Source: Episyrphus balteatus (Eukaryota; Arthropoda; Insecta; Diptera; Syrphidae). Taken from it: a DNA stretch of 64,000 bases. A program made the translations under genes and the position numbers. The DNA lies in assembly GCF_945859705.1 (NCBI RefSeq), contig NC_079136.1:39961307-40025306 (forward strand), written 5' to 3'. The notes below the pieces were generated by a model. It had not been told where the DNA came from. It saw only the letters and a program-made list of their open reading frames with translations, and made no database searches. Within the stretch, counting starts at the first letter, position 1. Each line of letters begins with the position of its first letter. Positions 1 to 12,288 of this stretch are shown piece after piece.

Positions 1-1629
1 GGACTTCAACGTTCTATAAAAAGTTCCTTGGCAGCAAATTAATTTCTTTAACAGTTTAGAAGATAATTGTATTCAAATCGCAATGCATACTTGTCATAAG
101 AAAACTATTGAAATCAGTGGGAATTGGTTTGGATACGAATATCTTCTTAACGGTTAAAGCAATTAATATGTCATGCGCGTTTGATTATTATAATTTTTCA
201 ATTTGTTACAAAATTAAGAACAAAAAACGAATTTTTAAAGATTTTCTCGATTTTTGGACCTCAAATATCTACTAAACGGTTAGATAAACGAAAAAAGAGT
301 ATGAAGTCTTTTTTGTAGAGCGTTCAATTTTCTACAAGAATAAGAAAAGAAATTTGCAAAAAAGTCGATTTATAAAAAAAATAATTTTTTTTTGTAGAGG
401 CTTGATGCAAAAATGGAAAATTTAAAAGCGGAGGACCTTCCCATTAATATAAAGAGCTCATATTTGGTGTGTATATTCTAGAGGTGTCTAGCAATCGATT
501 TTTCGGAGTACCAAATCAAAAAAAAAAGAATTTCGATTTTTTTGACCCACCCTAATACATATGCTAATGGTAACCATATTAAAGAATTTTTTTTTTTGTA
601 TTTAATATATAATTAAACAAGGTGTCCGTTAAAGAATGCAAAAGCCTGAAATGGCTGTACTAAAACCAAATAGAAAAAAATTTTATCGCAATTAGTTTAG
701 AAAATATTAGCTTTTTTTATATGTATTTAAAATTTCATCATCTTTCGTTTTCGGTTACCTACCACAACCCACGAATGAATCAATTTTTTTTATAATTTTC
801 TACAATAATTGACTAAATACATAAGCATTTAAAAATTTTCATAGCTGTTGCACTTTTTCTTTGAAAAAATATCGAAATTTGTTTTTCGATGCAAAATGTA
901 AAAAAAAAAATATTTTATGAAAAATTTTAAACACCTGTGGTATAAGAAAAATCTATAGGTACGTAGGTGGTCAACTTTTTAAAAAATACGTGCGTCCAAA
1001 GCGAATTGCAGAATGGCAGGTAAAAGTTTTTATCATATCCAGAGTTACTAGGAAGTTATTGGTACCAAAGTGCAAAAAAAGCTGATTCATGTAATAAATT
1101 ATTTTAACTGTATAATTGTTTTTCACATTGCTGCCACAGATGCATGGATTCCATCAGTTTTTTTTAATCAGTCATATTTTACAATAATTCTTCTTATAAC
1201 CACTAAAAAATGTTATAACCGTTGAATAGTATAGAGTGGCAATAAAAAAGAAATTTAATTTTTTTTTAATGAAAAAAAAAAAACACTTGTTTGCTCAGTT
1301 TAAACATGGCATACAATAATTGTGCACAGGAAATACGAATAAAACTAAAAAGTCAATTATTTCAATAGGTACGTATTTTTCTGGAAAAGTTGAATAATGA
1401 ATAACCTTAATTTTAAAATTTTATAAAATTTCAGAAAAAAAAGATATTTTTGGATTTGTAAATTATATTTTTCTTTTTGAAAACGAAGCATTAAATATTT
1501 TGAAATTTTAGTACCAAGCATATAAACAATTTTCATTGAAAATAGAAAAACTTGCACTAAAAAAATCTTTTTTCCATATTTTGCTATAAAAAAACATAAT
1601 ATAATAAATTTACATAGAAAAATAAATTT

Positions 1630-2010
1630 TATGAAAAATGTGTGCATTAAATTTTTTTTTTTAAATATTCGTCAAATTTTTTACAATTTTGACTATTTAA
1701 CATTGCCTTAGGTCTAATATTATACATGGTCGAATAGTCAAAGCAGTAAAAGAAGACAAATATAACAAAAATGCACACATTTTGCACTGATTTTTTTTTG
1801 AAAAAAAAAAAAAAAAAATAATTTTTTATACAAAATACAAAGGTATTTTGTATAAAAAAAAAATTTTATTTTCAATTCAAATATTTTTCAGTTGGAATAA
1901 AATTTTTTTAACCACAATTTTTTTTTAGTTGCATATAAATTATTTTAATATTGTGAAATTTTTCGTATGTATTTTTTTTTTCAATTTCAAAACAATTTTT
2001 TAATTGCAGT
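1630..2010. repeat. Dispersed T-rich repeat with central palindrome
   Basis: The motif ACAATTTTGACTATTT and a partly inverted copy further right flank a short loop containing TAGGTCTAAT. TGTGCATT and AATGCACACA form outer inverted ends. The right flank carries TTTTTCAGTTG followed by A/T-rich sequence. The same layout recurs near 57480-57790, and its T-rich flank near 61000-61240, so this is a dispersed family. Its class is not known to me. Confidence 0.5.
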
Positions 2011-2158
2011 AGGTACTTTTACGTTTCTTTTTATATTTTGAAGTACTTAGATATTAGTATACATAATACGTAAATGTTAATTTAAAATAATGTTGCTTAA
2101 AAGTTATTCTATCCGAGATTTTTATGTTATTATGTTTTTAAAGTGCATAAGTCCAGTG

Positions 2159-2398
2159 CACTCAGAGCAAAAATAACTATTTTAATAGTTAAAACCGGAT
2201 TAATACTATTTTAAATAGTCATTATTGACTATTTAAATAGTCACATAAGAATAACTATTTTAATAGTTAAAATTGGCAATTTAAATGTTAATTTGGAGAA
2301 TACGACTTCGATTGACTATTAAAAAAGTCACAAATAACTATTTTTTTAAAACTATTTTTAAAGATATTAAATATTTCTTCTCTGAGTGTACTTTTCAT
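2159..2398. mobile_element. MITE-like TIR element, CACTCAGAG ends
   Basis: The left end reads CACTCAGAG and the right end CTCTGAGTG, a 9-bp perfect terminal inverted repeat about 240 bp apart. The interior has several copies of AACTATTTTAATAGTT, itself a palindrome. The right flank is TA and the left flank TG, compatible with a decayed TA target duplication of a Tc1/mariner-like miniature element. No coding capacity is present. Confidence 0.5.
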
Positions 2399-3129
2399 TA
2401 TTTTTCCTCATATTCTTCCATCTTTCCTATAGAATGTCTCTAGCTACCTATATCAGTTACATTCTTTACTCACAAAACAATTTTTTAAAATCAATTCAAA
2501 CATAATCTTAAAATCTCTTTACATGAGTTATAAATACTGGATTCTTTAAAAAATGCCGCCGCAAAAAAAACCAACCACCTGCTTAGATTTATAACAAAGA
2601 TATGCATCAAGTTCATTTCTATAATTTCTCTATATCACACGTTAAACTTGAATCTTGAGGTAAAATACAAATTTTTATTAAGAATGATAAATAACAGTAC
2701 CTGAAAAAATTGAATATGAATATCGCAAGCTAGAATGACCATTCGCATAACTAATTATTAGAAATCCATATACGAGTGATACGTGCGTATTTAATTTATC
2801 ATTTGCATAGAAAGTTACATCTAATGGTTATAGAAGATCTAAAAAAAAACACACAAATTAGACTATACCATTTTAAGAAATAATAAAAAACTAAAATCTA
2901 CAAATAAACATAAAATTAAAATTAAGTAATTAACAAACCGACAAGCACTTTCATGTGGAATGTCTTAAAATAATAAAATAAAAACACTTTACATAGACTC
3001 TCTTCATTCAAATACTAAAAAATCCATTGTTGGCTTTATTATTAATTCATAGCCTTCCTCTCGATTATTATACAGCCCTACCACTCAACCATGAAACCAA
3101 TTAAGTGCCATTAACTTAAAAAAAAACCT

Positions 3130-3240
3130 TTATTTATACAGTACAACATAAGCTGCGGTTACGGCCAACGCAGCGATGGCGGTGGTATAGGCTAAGAGTA
3201 TTTGGGCAAAGTAAATCTTTGCAACAAGTACTTGGCTCTT
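3130..3240 (-). other. Possible terminal exon or decayed coding patch (hydrophobic)
   Basis: On the minus strand a frame of 36 codons plus TAA encodes a strongly hydrophobic, Ala-rich segment that includes IYFAQILLAYTTAIAALAV and ends VVLYK. It sits in a local GC-rich island (about 3150-3195) unlike its AT-rich surroundings. An AATAAA (minus strand, 3129-3134) overlaps the stop, as at a compact 3' end. Against this, the upstream side has no good polypyrimidine tract. A second minus-strand frame (3134-3247, 37 codons starting ATGATG) overlaps it. I do not recognise the protein. It could be a last exon, a pseudogene piece, or chance. Confidence 0.25.
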
Positions 3241-3483
3241 TCATCATGTTTTGGTATTTTAGTTTACCACTTGACACTTTCATTGCGCAGACTTAAACAG
3301 ACGGATCTAAATTCAATGCACTTTGGGTATTTCGCTCAAATTTAATTCAAAATGCAAATTTGTTTGTGTGTTTGTATAGGTATTAAACGGTTTCTGCATG
3401 ATCAAGATTTGGCCATCATCATGTAACAAAGAGCTAGTGACGTCAAAGAAAACACTTTCCTTAAGAGCATATGACCAAAAACA

Positions 3484-3721
3484 GTGGGCTGTTTTGTATA
3501 AAAAGATGAAAAAAAAAGTTGTTGTGAAAACCCAGAATTCCGAAAATCACAACAACCAAAAATCCAGAATCCCGAAAACCCAGAATTCCAAAAATTCGAA
3601 ATCCCAAAAAGCCATTATTTTTCATATTAATTGTTTTTGAGTTTCTGGATTTCGGATTTTCTTAGATATGGATTTTCGGGATTTTGGGTTTTTGGTTTTC
3701 GAGATTCTTACCCCAACCCAC
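3484..3721. mobile_element. Foldback-like element with inverted minisatellite arms
   Basis: The left part (about 3525-3612) repeats units like CCCAGAATTCCGAAAA. The right part (about 3640-3710) repeats the inverted form, e.g. TTTTCGGGATTTTGGG. The right terminus read on the minus strand is GTGGGTTGGGGT, close to the GGGTTGGGGTC end of the element at 56458-57161; the left end is a poorer GTGGGCTG. I could not find a target-site duplication, so the limits are approximate. Confidence 0.4.
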
Positions 3722-6116
3722 ATTCCGGCCTTTTTAGTAGCAACCGGTTCACTGGTCTGCAAAATTTAACTTCTTTTTTCTCCTTCAAATAATTTTTTGA
3801 TATTATGAAAGATTAGACTTTCCTGAATCTAAATCTGGTTTCAGAAAAATTCTATCAGGTACCATTTTTGTAAAAATGATTTTTGAAAAATGTGGGTAGT
3901 TTCTAAAAAATCAACCTTTTAGATTTATTTGAACTCGTGCAAAATTAAAACTATTTGTAGCATTGAGGTCAAATTTTGAGGACTTATTAATCGTAATATG
4001 GCCTATCGACACCAAATATGTCCTTTTACATTATTGTTTACTCATATTTTAAAATACTGATTTATAAAAAAAGCAGAAATATCGAAATCCTTTACTTTTT
4101 AGTAAATCCAACATGAACAAAATCACCTTAATTATAGAAAATGTAAAATATCAACGCCCATTATATTTAAAAAGTCAAAAATATGTAAAGAAAACCATAA
4201 TAAAATACATTAAACAAAATTTTTACGTGTTTTGTAATTTTATATACCTACTATTTATCTATTTAGAAATATCTTATTTGTAATAAACCATTCGATAAAC
4301 TGCCTTGTAAAGCTTCAGACTTTTCTTAAAGTTTTTGATGTGTTGAGTTAGAATCCGAGGTCAAAAAAATTCTATCACGTGATAATTTTAAGATATTCAC
4401 GTTAAAGTATCACAAAATCAAGTTTTTTCTTAGAAAATCTCTATAAAAACTACTATGTATATCTCACAAACCAGAGCTGACCGAAATTTTTTGAGTTCGG
4501 ATTCAAAATTAGCACACTAAAGTCCATTAGAAAAGTATATTTTTGTTCTAGGGAGAAACATATATTAATTTTTAGAGATCAGTTTTCTTTTATGATAAGA
4601 TATGCCAAACCTACTAAACTTACTTAAATTAAGATATCTCGTAGAAGAAAAGAGATATCGAGAAGATTGAAACTGAATTTGAAAGAAAAAAATAAGTTCT
4701 TTTATAAACCGTAACAATTTTAATTGAAAAATATTACATTATGCCAAAATATTTCTTCGAAAACAGCAAAAAAATGGGTTTTTGAAATTTTCTAACGGGA
4801 ATATCTAAAAAATTGTGACGTGCTAGATCAATTCTGACTTTGGATTCGGAATCAGCATACAAAAATCCTTTAGAAAAGTATAGTTTTATTTAAAGGAGGA
4901 TTTCCTTGCAGACCAGGGTTATTTATTATGTTTTTGACCTTTTCTTCCCGCATCTAGAACTAAACTACTGTCTAATTGCCAATTTACAAAACTTCTATAA
5001 AAATTTTAGTTTTTTATGTCAATTTCTATTCACAAACAACTCTACTGTATGTGAAGGCGTTCTTTGGCATCGTGAGATAGTCTTTAAGATATATTATTGA
5101 TTTGGCCTTGCATCAATCAGATCGGCCAGTTGATCTTTTTTATTGTAGTTTGTTTGTAAAGGCTTGATTATTTCTTTTTATTTGAGCTTACAAAAGATTT
5201 ATGTGAATTCGATTTGGAGTTTTGAGATGTTTATTTTATATTTTTTTTTTGTGGGTTATAAATTTTAGGTCGATTCATGAATTTATAATTAAAAAAAAAA
5301 ATAAACTGGTACGTACCGAAAATAAAGGGTTTATCAAATAAATTGATTTTTCGTTTGAGTAGGTACTCAAGACGAAATATTTTGTAATGAATAATATTTT
5401 TTTTGTATTGTGTTTTTGTCGGCATATTGCCCTTTATGTTTCATAATGTTGCACCGGCTTTTTTTTTTCGATTCCCACATTGACGTTGATTGCGTTAGAT
5501 AAATTTTTTGTATGTTGGATTGCATAATTATTTTTTGAGCTTAATAAAGAGGTGCAATAATACTGCAATAATGATTTAATTATGATAGACTAGGCGTCCA
5601 AAAAAATAAATTGCTGTCTGTCAAAACTTGTTAACGATTATCAAATAGATATTGATTTGAATAAAATTAATGGTTTTGGGTTGAGTTGAGTATAAGTATA
5701 TTAAATTATAATTCACTCTGTGGTAAAATGTAAATTTTTGAAGCCATTAGTTGGTGAAAAAGAGTGTAAAAATGATTTCTTCATTTCGCTTCTTTTCTTC
5801 ATGTTTTCATGGTCAATTTAAATTTGAACAAAACAAAAAAAAAAAAAATTCAAAACATTGTTGTTATAAGTTCGTTGAACTTATTTGTTTAGTTTTTTTT
5901 TGTCTTGCAATCTTTTTTTTTTGGGACAAGGTTAAACTTATAGATTTGATGCAGTTTGGTTAAAAATGTACATGCCAGTTTTTCGATATAGTTTTTAAAA
6001 ATAGGAAATTCATGCATTTTTGTTATAATTGAAATAGAAGATTCTCGATCTTTTTAGTTACTTTCAATGCGAATACAAAAATTAGTTTGAGTAAACAACA
6101 ATAATATAGAGCCATA
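3722..6116. other. Gene-free AT-rich DNA with degenerate repeats
   Basis: No gene is recognised. Between about 3800 and 4900 several diverged copies of a module recur: a GGATTCxxAAT-like motif, then AAATTCTATCAxGT or CCTTTAGAAAAGTATA. This suggests an old tandem array or repeated insertions. The short open frames here are low-complexity and lack splice or start context. Confidence 0.5.
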
Positions 6117-6124
6117 CCAGTAAC

Positions 6125-6485
6125 TAGTGATGGAAACTATCGAATGATTTGAACTTTCCGTAGTTAGTAACTGAATGATTTGAACTATCGAATAGTTCAT
6201 TCAATAATTCATTTATTCATTCCAATAAAAGCTATCGAATAAACTATCGGATAAAAACTATCGAATAAACTATCGAATAAGCTATCAAATAAACTATCGA
6301 ATAAAAAAAACTATTCGAATGAGAAAACTATCGTTTAAGAAAACTATCGAATAAAAAACTATCGAATGAAAAAAACTATTCGAATAAAAATAGTAACTGA
6401 ATGAATGATTTAAAACTATAGAATGAATGAATGTTTTACAACTATCGATAGTTTGATAGTTTTTAATCGATAGTTCCCATCACTA
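6125..6485. mobile_element. hAT-like non-autonomous element with ACTATCGAATAA minisatellite
   Basis: The ends are TAGTGATGG and CCATCACTA. They are flanked on both sides by CCAGTAAC (6117-6124 and 6486-6493), an 8-bp direct repeat as expected for hAT-superfamily insertion. The shared sequence extends to ACCAGTAACT, so 9 or 10 bp cannot be excluded. The interior is almost entirely a degenerate tandem repeat of AACTATCGAATAA, an expansion of the subterminal sequence GAAACTATCGAA. Near the right side it turns to ATCGATAGTT in the opposite sense. No transposase is present. Confidence 0.75.
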
Positions 6486-6493
6486 CCAGTAAC

Positions 6494-9037
6494 TCACTAT
6501 CGCATTAATTATGTATATTAAATATTCAATATTTCCATAAAAAATATCGATAAATAACAGGCAGGTCTGAAGAATTTTTAAATGGAAAATTCAGTAAAAC
6601 TATAAAAAATTGATAGAGAAATTTCAAAACTATGAAGTATTTTCTTGTATATAATGAGTAGGTACATCACAATTTAAATTTTTTTTTATTTTTAAAGAAG
6701 ATTTAACCAGTAAAAATAACCGTTTGCTTCATTAAATTGACGGTATGTTTTTAACTGGTTTTTTTTTTCTTGCTCCTACTTCTTATTGTCTTGAAGATGT
6801 TTGCTAGTTTTGAAATTTTTCATCAACCGAATTTTTTGACGAATTTTTAAGCAAAATAATTTATTTATATTTTATATTTATTTATATTAATTTATATTTT
6901 AAAATTATTCTTCAAAACTTTTTTTAATTTATCAATATTTTAAAAATTGCTGAGTTTTCATGCTGTAGTAAAAATGAAAAAAAAAACGGAAATGTAATTG
7001 TTTTCATGATATTGAAATAATTTTTTCGAACACTCCTTATATTAAATGCTGAAGATTTTTGCAAATTTTAAAATTTTTCATCAACTTTTACAGTTTTACC
7101 GAATTTTTAAGTTAACTTTTTTCAAAACCACCTGAGGTAATTTATCAATATTTTAAAGTACCTAATTAAAAATTTTGTCGCGGCGGATTAGCATAAAGAT
7201 AGAGAGCTGAAACTTGGAAAATATTTTTAAGATATTGCATATATTTTATCGTGGGCTTTGAGCTCCAAGGTAACGAAAAAAACCTAATACCACCCACTCG
7301 GGTGTCTCGCTTAACGTGTATAAATATGGTACCTACGTAATCTCAGTTTTAATTTTGAAATTGTTTTCTTTAAAATATTGTAACTTTTTTTGTAGGTTTT
7401 GTACAAATATTGTTAAGGCATATTTTTAAAGGTGAAATGATAAGCTTTTCAATGATATAAAATTTATTATAAGTTTTCAAATAAAAAAATTTATGAAAAT
7501 TGATTGCATTGAAAAAAAAAATTGAGGTGTGGTATCCATGTTGTGTGTATGAATATATTCATGTAAAAATAAATAAAATATAAAAAAAATTTTTAGCTGT
7601 TTTTGTATATTTTAGTTTTATTTTAATTTAAAAAATTTAATTTTTCACGACATTTATAATAATTTTATTTTGTGACGCGTTTTGACGTATTCTTAGTAGA
7701 AACTACTCATGCAATATGCAATAAACCACGCAAAACATATTCTTCCCGGCTAAAACCATACTGAGAGATTTATTATTTATTATATTAAATATTTATTGAT
7801 AGCAAATTATATTTTTTTCTTATTAGCAAAAAAAAAAAACTATAAAGTTTTGGCATGGTATTATTGTGCTTCAATATTCAACTTATTCAAAAGTTATCTA
7901 CAAGAAACGTAGCTAATAAGGGTTGAACTACCTACCTTTCAAGTTATTTTTCTGAGAAAATTCAAATTTTGAAAGAAAATTGAAGTCCTTTTTGTATAAT
8001 ATTAACTTGTAGATACAAAATCAAAAAGCATCCTTATGAAATTGAAACCTTATAATACCCCTAGTTTCTACATACAAATATATCTATATGTTTATTGATT
8101 TCTCAATTTATATTGAATATATTTAAAATGAGAAAAGGATGTTAAATCCTTTTTCTGTTCAAACAATTTAATAATTCCAGTTTTATTAGATATAGATATG
8201 TTATTGAGTTGTCTGAAGATGATTTTAAGTTTATCATATCACGAGCATCCTAAGCAATGGTATAGGTACATGATCCAATTTAAATAAATCAATTTCTTAT
8301 CAAAATAAATCTCAAATAAATTCACATGAGTTTTTGCAATTTATTGTTACAAAAATAGCTTTCAATTTTACAAAAATGGTATTTTTAAGTTTTTTTTTTA
8401 TTAAATTTATTTTATGTTAAAAAAGGATTGCGTGCTAAAATTGAGTTTATTCTGGGTCTTTTGTTATGGCATGCTTATGACAATATTAAATCGTTTCATA
8501 AGTCAGTTGGGTAGGTATATATTATTCTTGGCAAACATGTTGGAATTTACGACAAGTTATGGAAAAAAAAAGTTCATCAACTACGATCAACAGTGGTGAG
8601 ACCGAAGTTTGTTTGTTTGTTGTTTAAACCTCATTACACTTAGATGTCATTTTTTTGAGGTGTGACAGATGGACAGAGACTACGACTCTGACGACGACAT
8701 AAAATAGATTTAAAGCTTTAAGTGCTGGTTGAAAATGAAAACTCTCTACGAACATGAACGTGATTTTGATGAAGGTTAGTTTTATTTTTTTTTTTTTTTA
8801 AGCAGTTTTGTGTTTTATTGTTGTTGTAATATAGGCTTGTCATTCTATTGGGAGAAATTTGTTTAACCAAGTTCGTTGAAATGACACAGAAACAAACTAT
8901 AAACTGGGTGCAAATTTTTGAAATCAAATATACTAATGTGATGGTTTAAATTGGTTCTCGGGAAGAAATTAAAAATAATATAAATGATTCTTAATGTAAG
9001 GATTATAAAGATAAATTATCATAGATTGGAATTTCTT
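6494..9037. other. Gene-free AT-rich DNA
   Basis: Nothing convincing is seen. A short stretch near 7425-7520 resembles part of the Helitron-derived array unit (around 40915-40990), sharing AAAGGTGAAAT and ATGATATAAAA blocks, so it may be an old fragment of the same family. A tiny + strand ATG frame near 8733 followed by a GTTAGT donor-like site is too short to call. Confidence 0.5.
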
Positions 9038-9138
9038 TTATGACTGGAAAGGGCTATTACTTTCATCTTCGGTTATAAGCTTCGGTAGCATTACGGATGG
9101 ATTCAAAACGAAAGAATTGGGAAACGGAGCAGGGTTAC
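9038..9138 (-). other. Possible last coding exon of an unrecognised minus-strand gene
   Basis: On the minus strand a polypyrimidine tract ends in CCAAAG at 9139. It is followed by 101 nt that read, after a phase-1 junction, as 33 codons beginning NPAPFPNSFVLNPSVML, then PKLITEDES and a TAA stop. The codons are markedly less AT-rich than the surroundings, and the tract-plus-AG is a respectable acceptor. Other protein-like minus-strand patches lie upstream (about 9649-9691, 10680-10785 and 10980-11070), but I could not join them into one frame with good splice sites. The product is not recognised. Treat it as a candidate exon only. Confidence 0.3.
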
Positions 9139-11344
9139 CTTTGGAAAAAACAAAAAAAGGTATAAAAATAAAAAGTTTGTAATATTTCATTACAAAGTCG
9201 TAGTAGTGAAAATTCATTTTTAAATGTATGCCTTGTGCCATTTGGGACGATAACAACAAAATAGAAGACGGTTTTGTGGTATATACGCTTTTATTATTAC
9301 CTATTATTATTTTTTTTTTTTTTTTTCAGAGTTTTACTCGGTATGACCTCACAACTACTCAAACGATTCTGCATCCTTCTTCGGTTTTTTTTTTATGTTT
9401 CGAAAACAACAAACATTTTTAAAGCCGGTTTTTTGTTTTATTTAATAAGAGCAGCAAATTACAATATTATTACTTAATAACATACAATTTTGGAAAAAAA
9501 AGTTCGTTTATTGTTATTTTTTTGTTCAAAATTTTTATTTTGATTGAATAGAAAATAAAATAAAAAACAAGATGGTAGGTGAAACCTTTGATTTTTAATA
9601 GTTTTTTTTTTGCATTGACCTCTGATTATTTTCTCATCTCAACCCAACCTGCACGCTCTGGGTTTTTGGCACATTCCTTGCGTGAATCACCCTGTATACC
9701 AGAAATAAATATTGAATGAATTAATTTTTGAATTTTTAAAAATATTTTGATTTTTTTTTCATTCGATTTTTTGAAAACTAACTTAATTTTTATATTATTT
9801 TTCCTTTTTTTGAAAAAGAAATAAAATAACTAGTACCTTAAATTATTTAAAAAAATTACTACGATTACAAGATTATCTCCAAAGCAAATTCTTTTCCAAA
9901 AACTAGTTATATCATTTTAATTTTATTTTAATTTAGTTTTCCTGGCATTGAATAATTTGAGCACTGACGTTACGTTACGTTAGTTTATATTACTTAACAT
10001 TACGTACACGTTACGTTGCGTTACGTAACGTTAAGACAAATAAAACATGACTTTTATGTATTTTACTCTGTACCATCGATGGATTAAAAAAAAAAACAAT
10101 GGGGCACGTTTACCTGATTTGTTTGCAATTTTTTTTTTCTACTAATACATGCAAAGATCTTAACTGAAAACGCATTTTAATCATGTTTCACTGTACCTTG
10201 ATAACATTTCGCTAAATTCTAACATTTCGGGATGTAAATTGGTATTTTGATCTTTAAGAAAAAGTAGGTACGTGATCGCTCGTTAGCTGTTAGTTTCATT
10301 TATTTTTAAGTTTCCACCCCTAACAAATGAATAAGTTGACCCTCTTTCCCTCAGTTTGTATGACTCTTTTTTTATCCTTATGACAAAGATTTATTAAAAA
10401 AATGAAAGAATAAACTTTTTTTTTTAATACAGTAGTTCATGTCTCTAATCTTTATACAAAAGAATGTTCTTAATTCTTATTTTTAATTGAATAACATATT
10501 AGTGCAACAAAATAACTGGTGCATTAAATCGTTGCCATCGTCGTCGGTGATGGAAGCTTGATTAACTTATACTGCTTTGTCTTTATACTCTACTTAGTTT
10601 ACTATGTCATTCAATTAAAACTTAAATACAATTTATTTTTACTTTTTACACAAACTTTAATTGAACAAAGTTATTATGACAAACAAAAATAAAATGTTTA
10701 CAATTTTCTCTTTGGTTTGTTGTCCTCCTATATCTACAAATCCTGCGAGTTGAGACATCCTGTCGACTGGATCCGACCAACAAGATGATTTTTTTTTTTA
10801 ACGATTTCCGCCCCAAAAGTATCACTAACTTGAAATAACTTAAATTAACGGCTATAAAACTTTATATTTTCATTTTTTTTGTAAAGTTACTCATTTCTTG
10901 TCAAGATAAAATCTGGAATGTCCACTTTTTTCTTTCCAACCAAAAAAATGTTAAAAAATAAACACAGTCGAATTCATTTCATAAGAACTATTTCATGATT
11001 TAAATCCAGGGCTCCGTCTTAGTTGTATGCGTGATCAACATCAAATACAAATTCGAAATGTCAACTCTCGCGATCGTTTCTCAAGAAAATAAAAAAAAAA
11101 AAACTGTGTGTATGGCGTATGAGTAATTTAAATTCACTCCATATGATTGCGCGAGATATTGTTTTCTTTTTTTTTTTCTTTTTTTTGTTGGCTCTGACAA
11201 GAAAATCACTACAATTAGCTTCTCTCCGAAATGGAAATTAAAAAAAAAAGAGTACAAAATTGGCCAGTTACCGAAAGTCTTGACCATAAGCATTTGTGTA
11301 CTCAGTGCTCGGTACTCTGTTAATGGCTGGGTAAGTTTGTTCAT
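9139..11344. other. Mostly non-coding DNA with GC-richer patches
   Basis: GC-richer islets stand out at 9640-9695, 10520-10575, 10740-10790 and 10980-11050. The third, read on the minus strand, begins MSQLAGFVDIGGQQTKEKI and then runs into a hydrophobic AT-rich tail. A GTAAAC donor-like site lies right after the last isoleucine. These may be exons of the gene suggested by 9038-9138, or conserved regulatory DNA. The rest is homopolymer-rich and featureless. Confidence 0.35.
9966..10034. repeat. TTACG-type microsatellite
   Basis: Imperfect tandem ACGTT/TTACG units, with the run GACGTTACGTTACGTTAG and later TTGCGTTACGTAACG. This simple repeat lies in a gene-free stretch. Confidence 0.8.
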
Positions 11345-12108
11345 AACTGAGTTTGCTTTTGTTGGTATTTTTTTTCGTTTTTTTGTTGTTTTCTTTGACT
11401 GATAACTGTTCGTTCCTCCTCTTTAACATAACGTGTGTGTTTTGTGAACTTACGCAGGCGCAAAATAATCATTTATTGTCATTTGTGATAAACACGAAGC
11501 CGCCGAAGACTGTAATACCTACCTTGACTGTGAAGCTTGAGCTTGAGCCAGCATGCCAGCTATGCGGTAAAGCATCATCTCTCTCTCGCTAGCTCTACAC
11601 ATAAACCAAACCAAAAACAACAACGGAACGGTACGGTATAGTTTAAATTTGTGTTTTTGCAGTTTTATATGGTTCGTTCGGGCCGCATTGCTTAACGGTT
11701 TCTTGTGTATTTTTCGCGCGAGAGTAAATATTGACGAAAAATGTAACATAACCCCTCTTCTTTACCCTGAATGTGCTGTCATCTCTTGGTGGTATGGATA
11801 AACAATGGTTAAACAATGTGCGCACCACCATACCACACATATGCGAGAGTTAAGAGTATTTGTGAGCAATGAGGGATGGCATCAGCTTCAGCCAGCAACT
11901 TGGAGTATTTATGTAGTCTTATCGGTGTAGATTGGAAGAGGGGACAATGCGAGGGGGGCTTTTTGAGACTTTTAAAGGCGTATACGTAATCATCACGATA
12001 ACTCGTGGTGGTTTTGTTACTCTACTCTGTTGTCTGGATGGCTCTGCAATACCATGCGACACTATAATATACATAACGACAACCAAAAAGCGACTTTTTT
12101 AAATGTGG
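11345..12108. promoter_or_regulatory. Upstream region of gene A, GC-richer
   Basis: Composition rises clearly above the surroundings from about 11400 to 12110, directly 5' of the gene A TATA box. The open frames seen here on both strands overlap one another and lack splice or start context, so I read the segment as promoter-proximal regulatory DNA. No specific factor sites are claimed. Confidence 0.4.
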
Positions 12109-12116
12109 TATAAAAG
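12109..12116 (+). promoter_or_regulatory. TATA box of gene A
   Basis: TATAAAAG lies 180 bases before the gene A start codon. Transcription would begin about 30 bases downstream, in the segment around 12138-12150, leaving a 5' UTR of roughly 140 nt. That UTR contains poly-T and poly-A runs. Spacing and sequence are canonical for an insect TATA promoter; the start site itself is inferred. Confidence 0.65.
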
Positions 12117-12288
12117 GGTGCCAGTGTCCGGACAAGTACATCAAACCATTCTCACATCTCACTAGCGATACATCAAAGTCGATTTTTTATTTTTTTTTTC
12201 GTTTTTTTTTTTTAAAGAGAAGCCTTATAAAAACTCAAACGTGCGGTTTTGAGATCGTATTGAAAATAACAAAAAAAAATTAATAAAA

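Larger units (their letters stand above)
1..3128. other. Gene-free AT-rich DNA
   Basis: No convincing coding exon is seen. The stretch is A/T-rich with many homopolymer runs. It contains a palindromic dispersed repeat around 1640-2010 and a small TIR element at 2159-2398, listed separately. The 96-codon minus-strand open frame near 1357-1647 is low-complexity F/L/K/I composition, as expected from AT-rich DNA. Confidence 0.6.
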
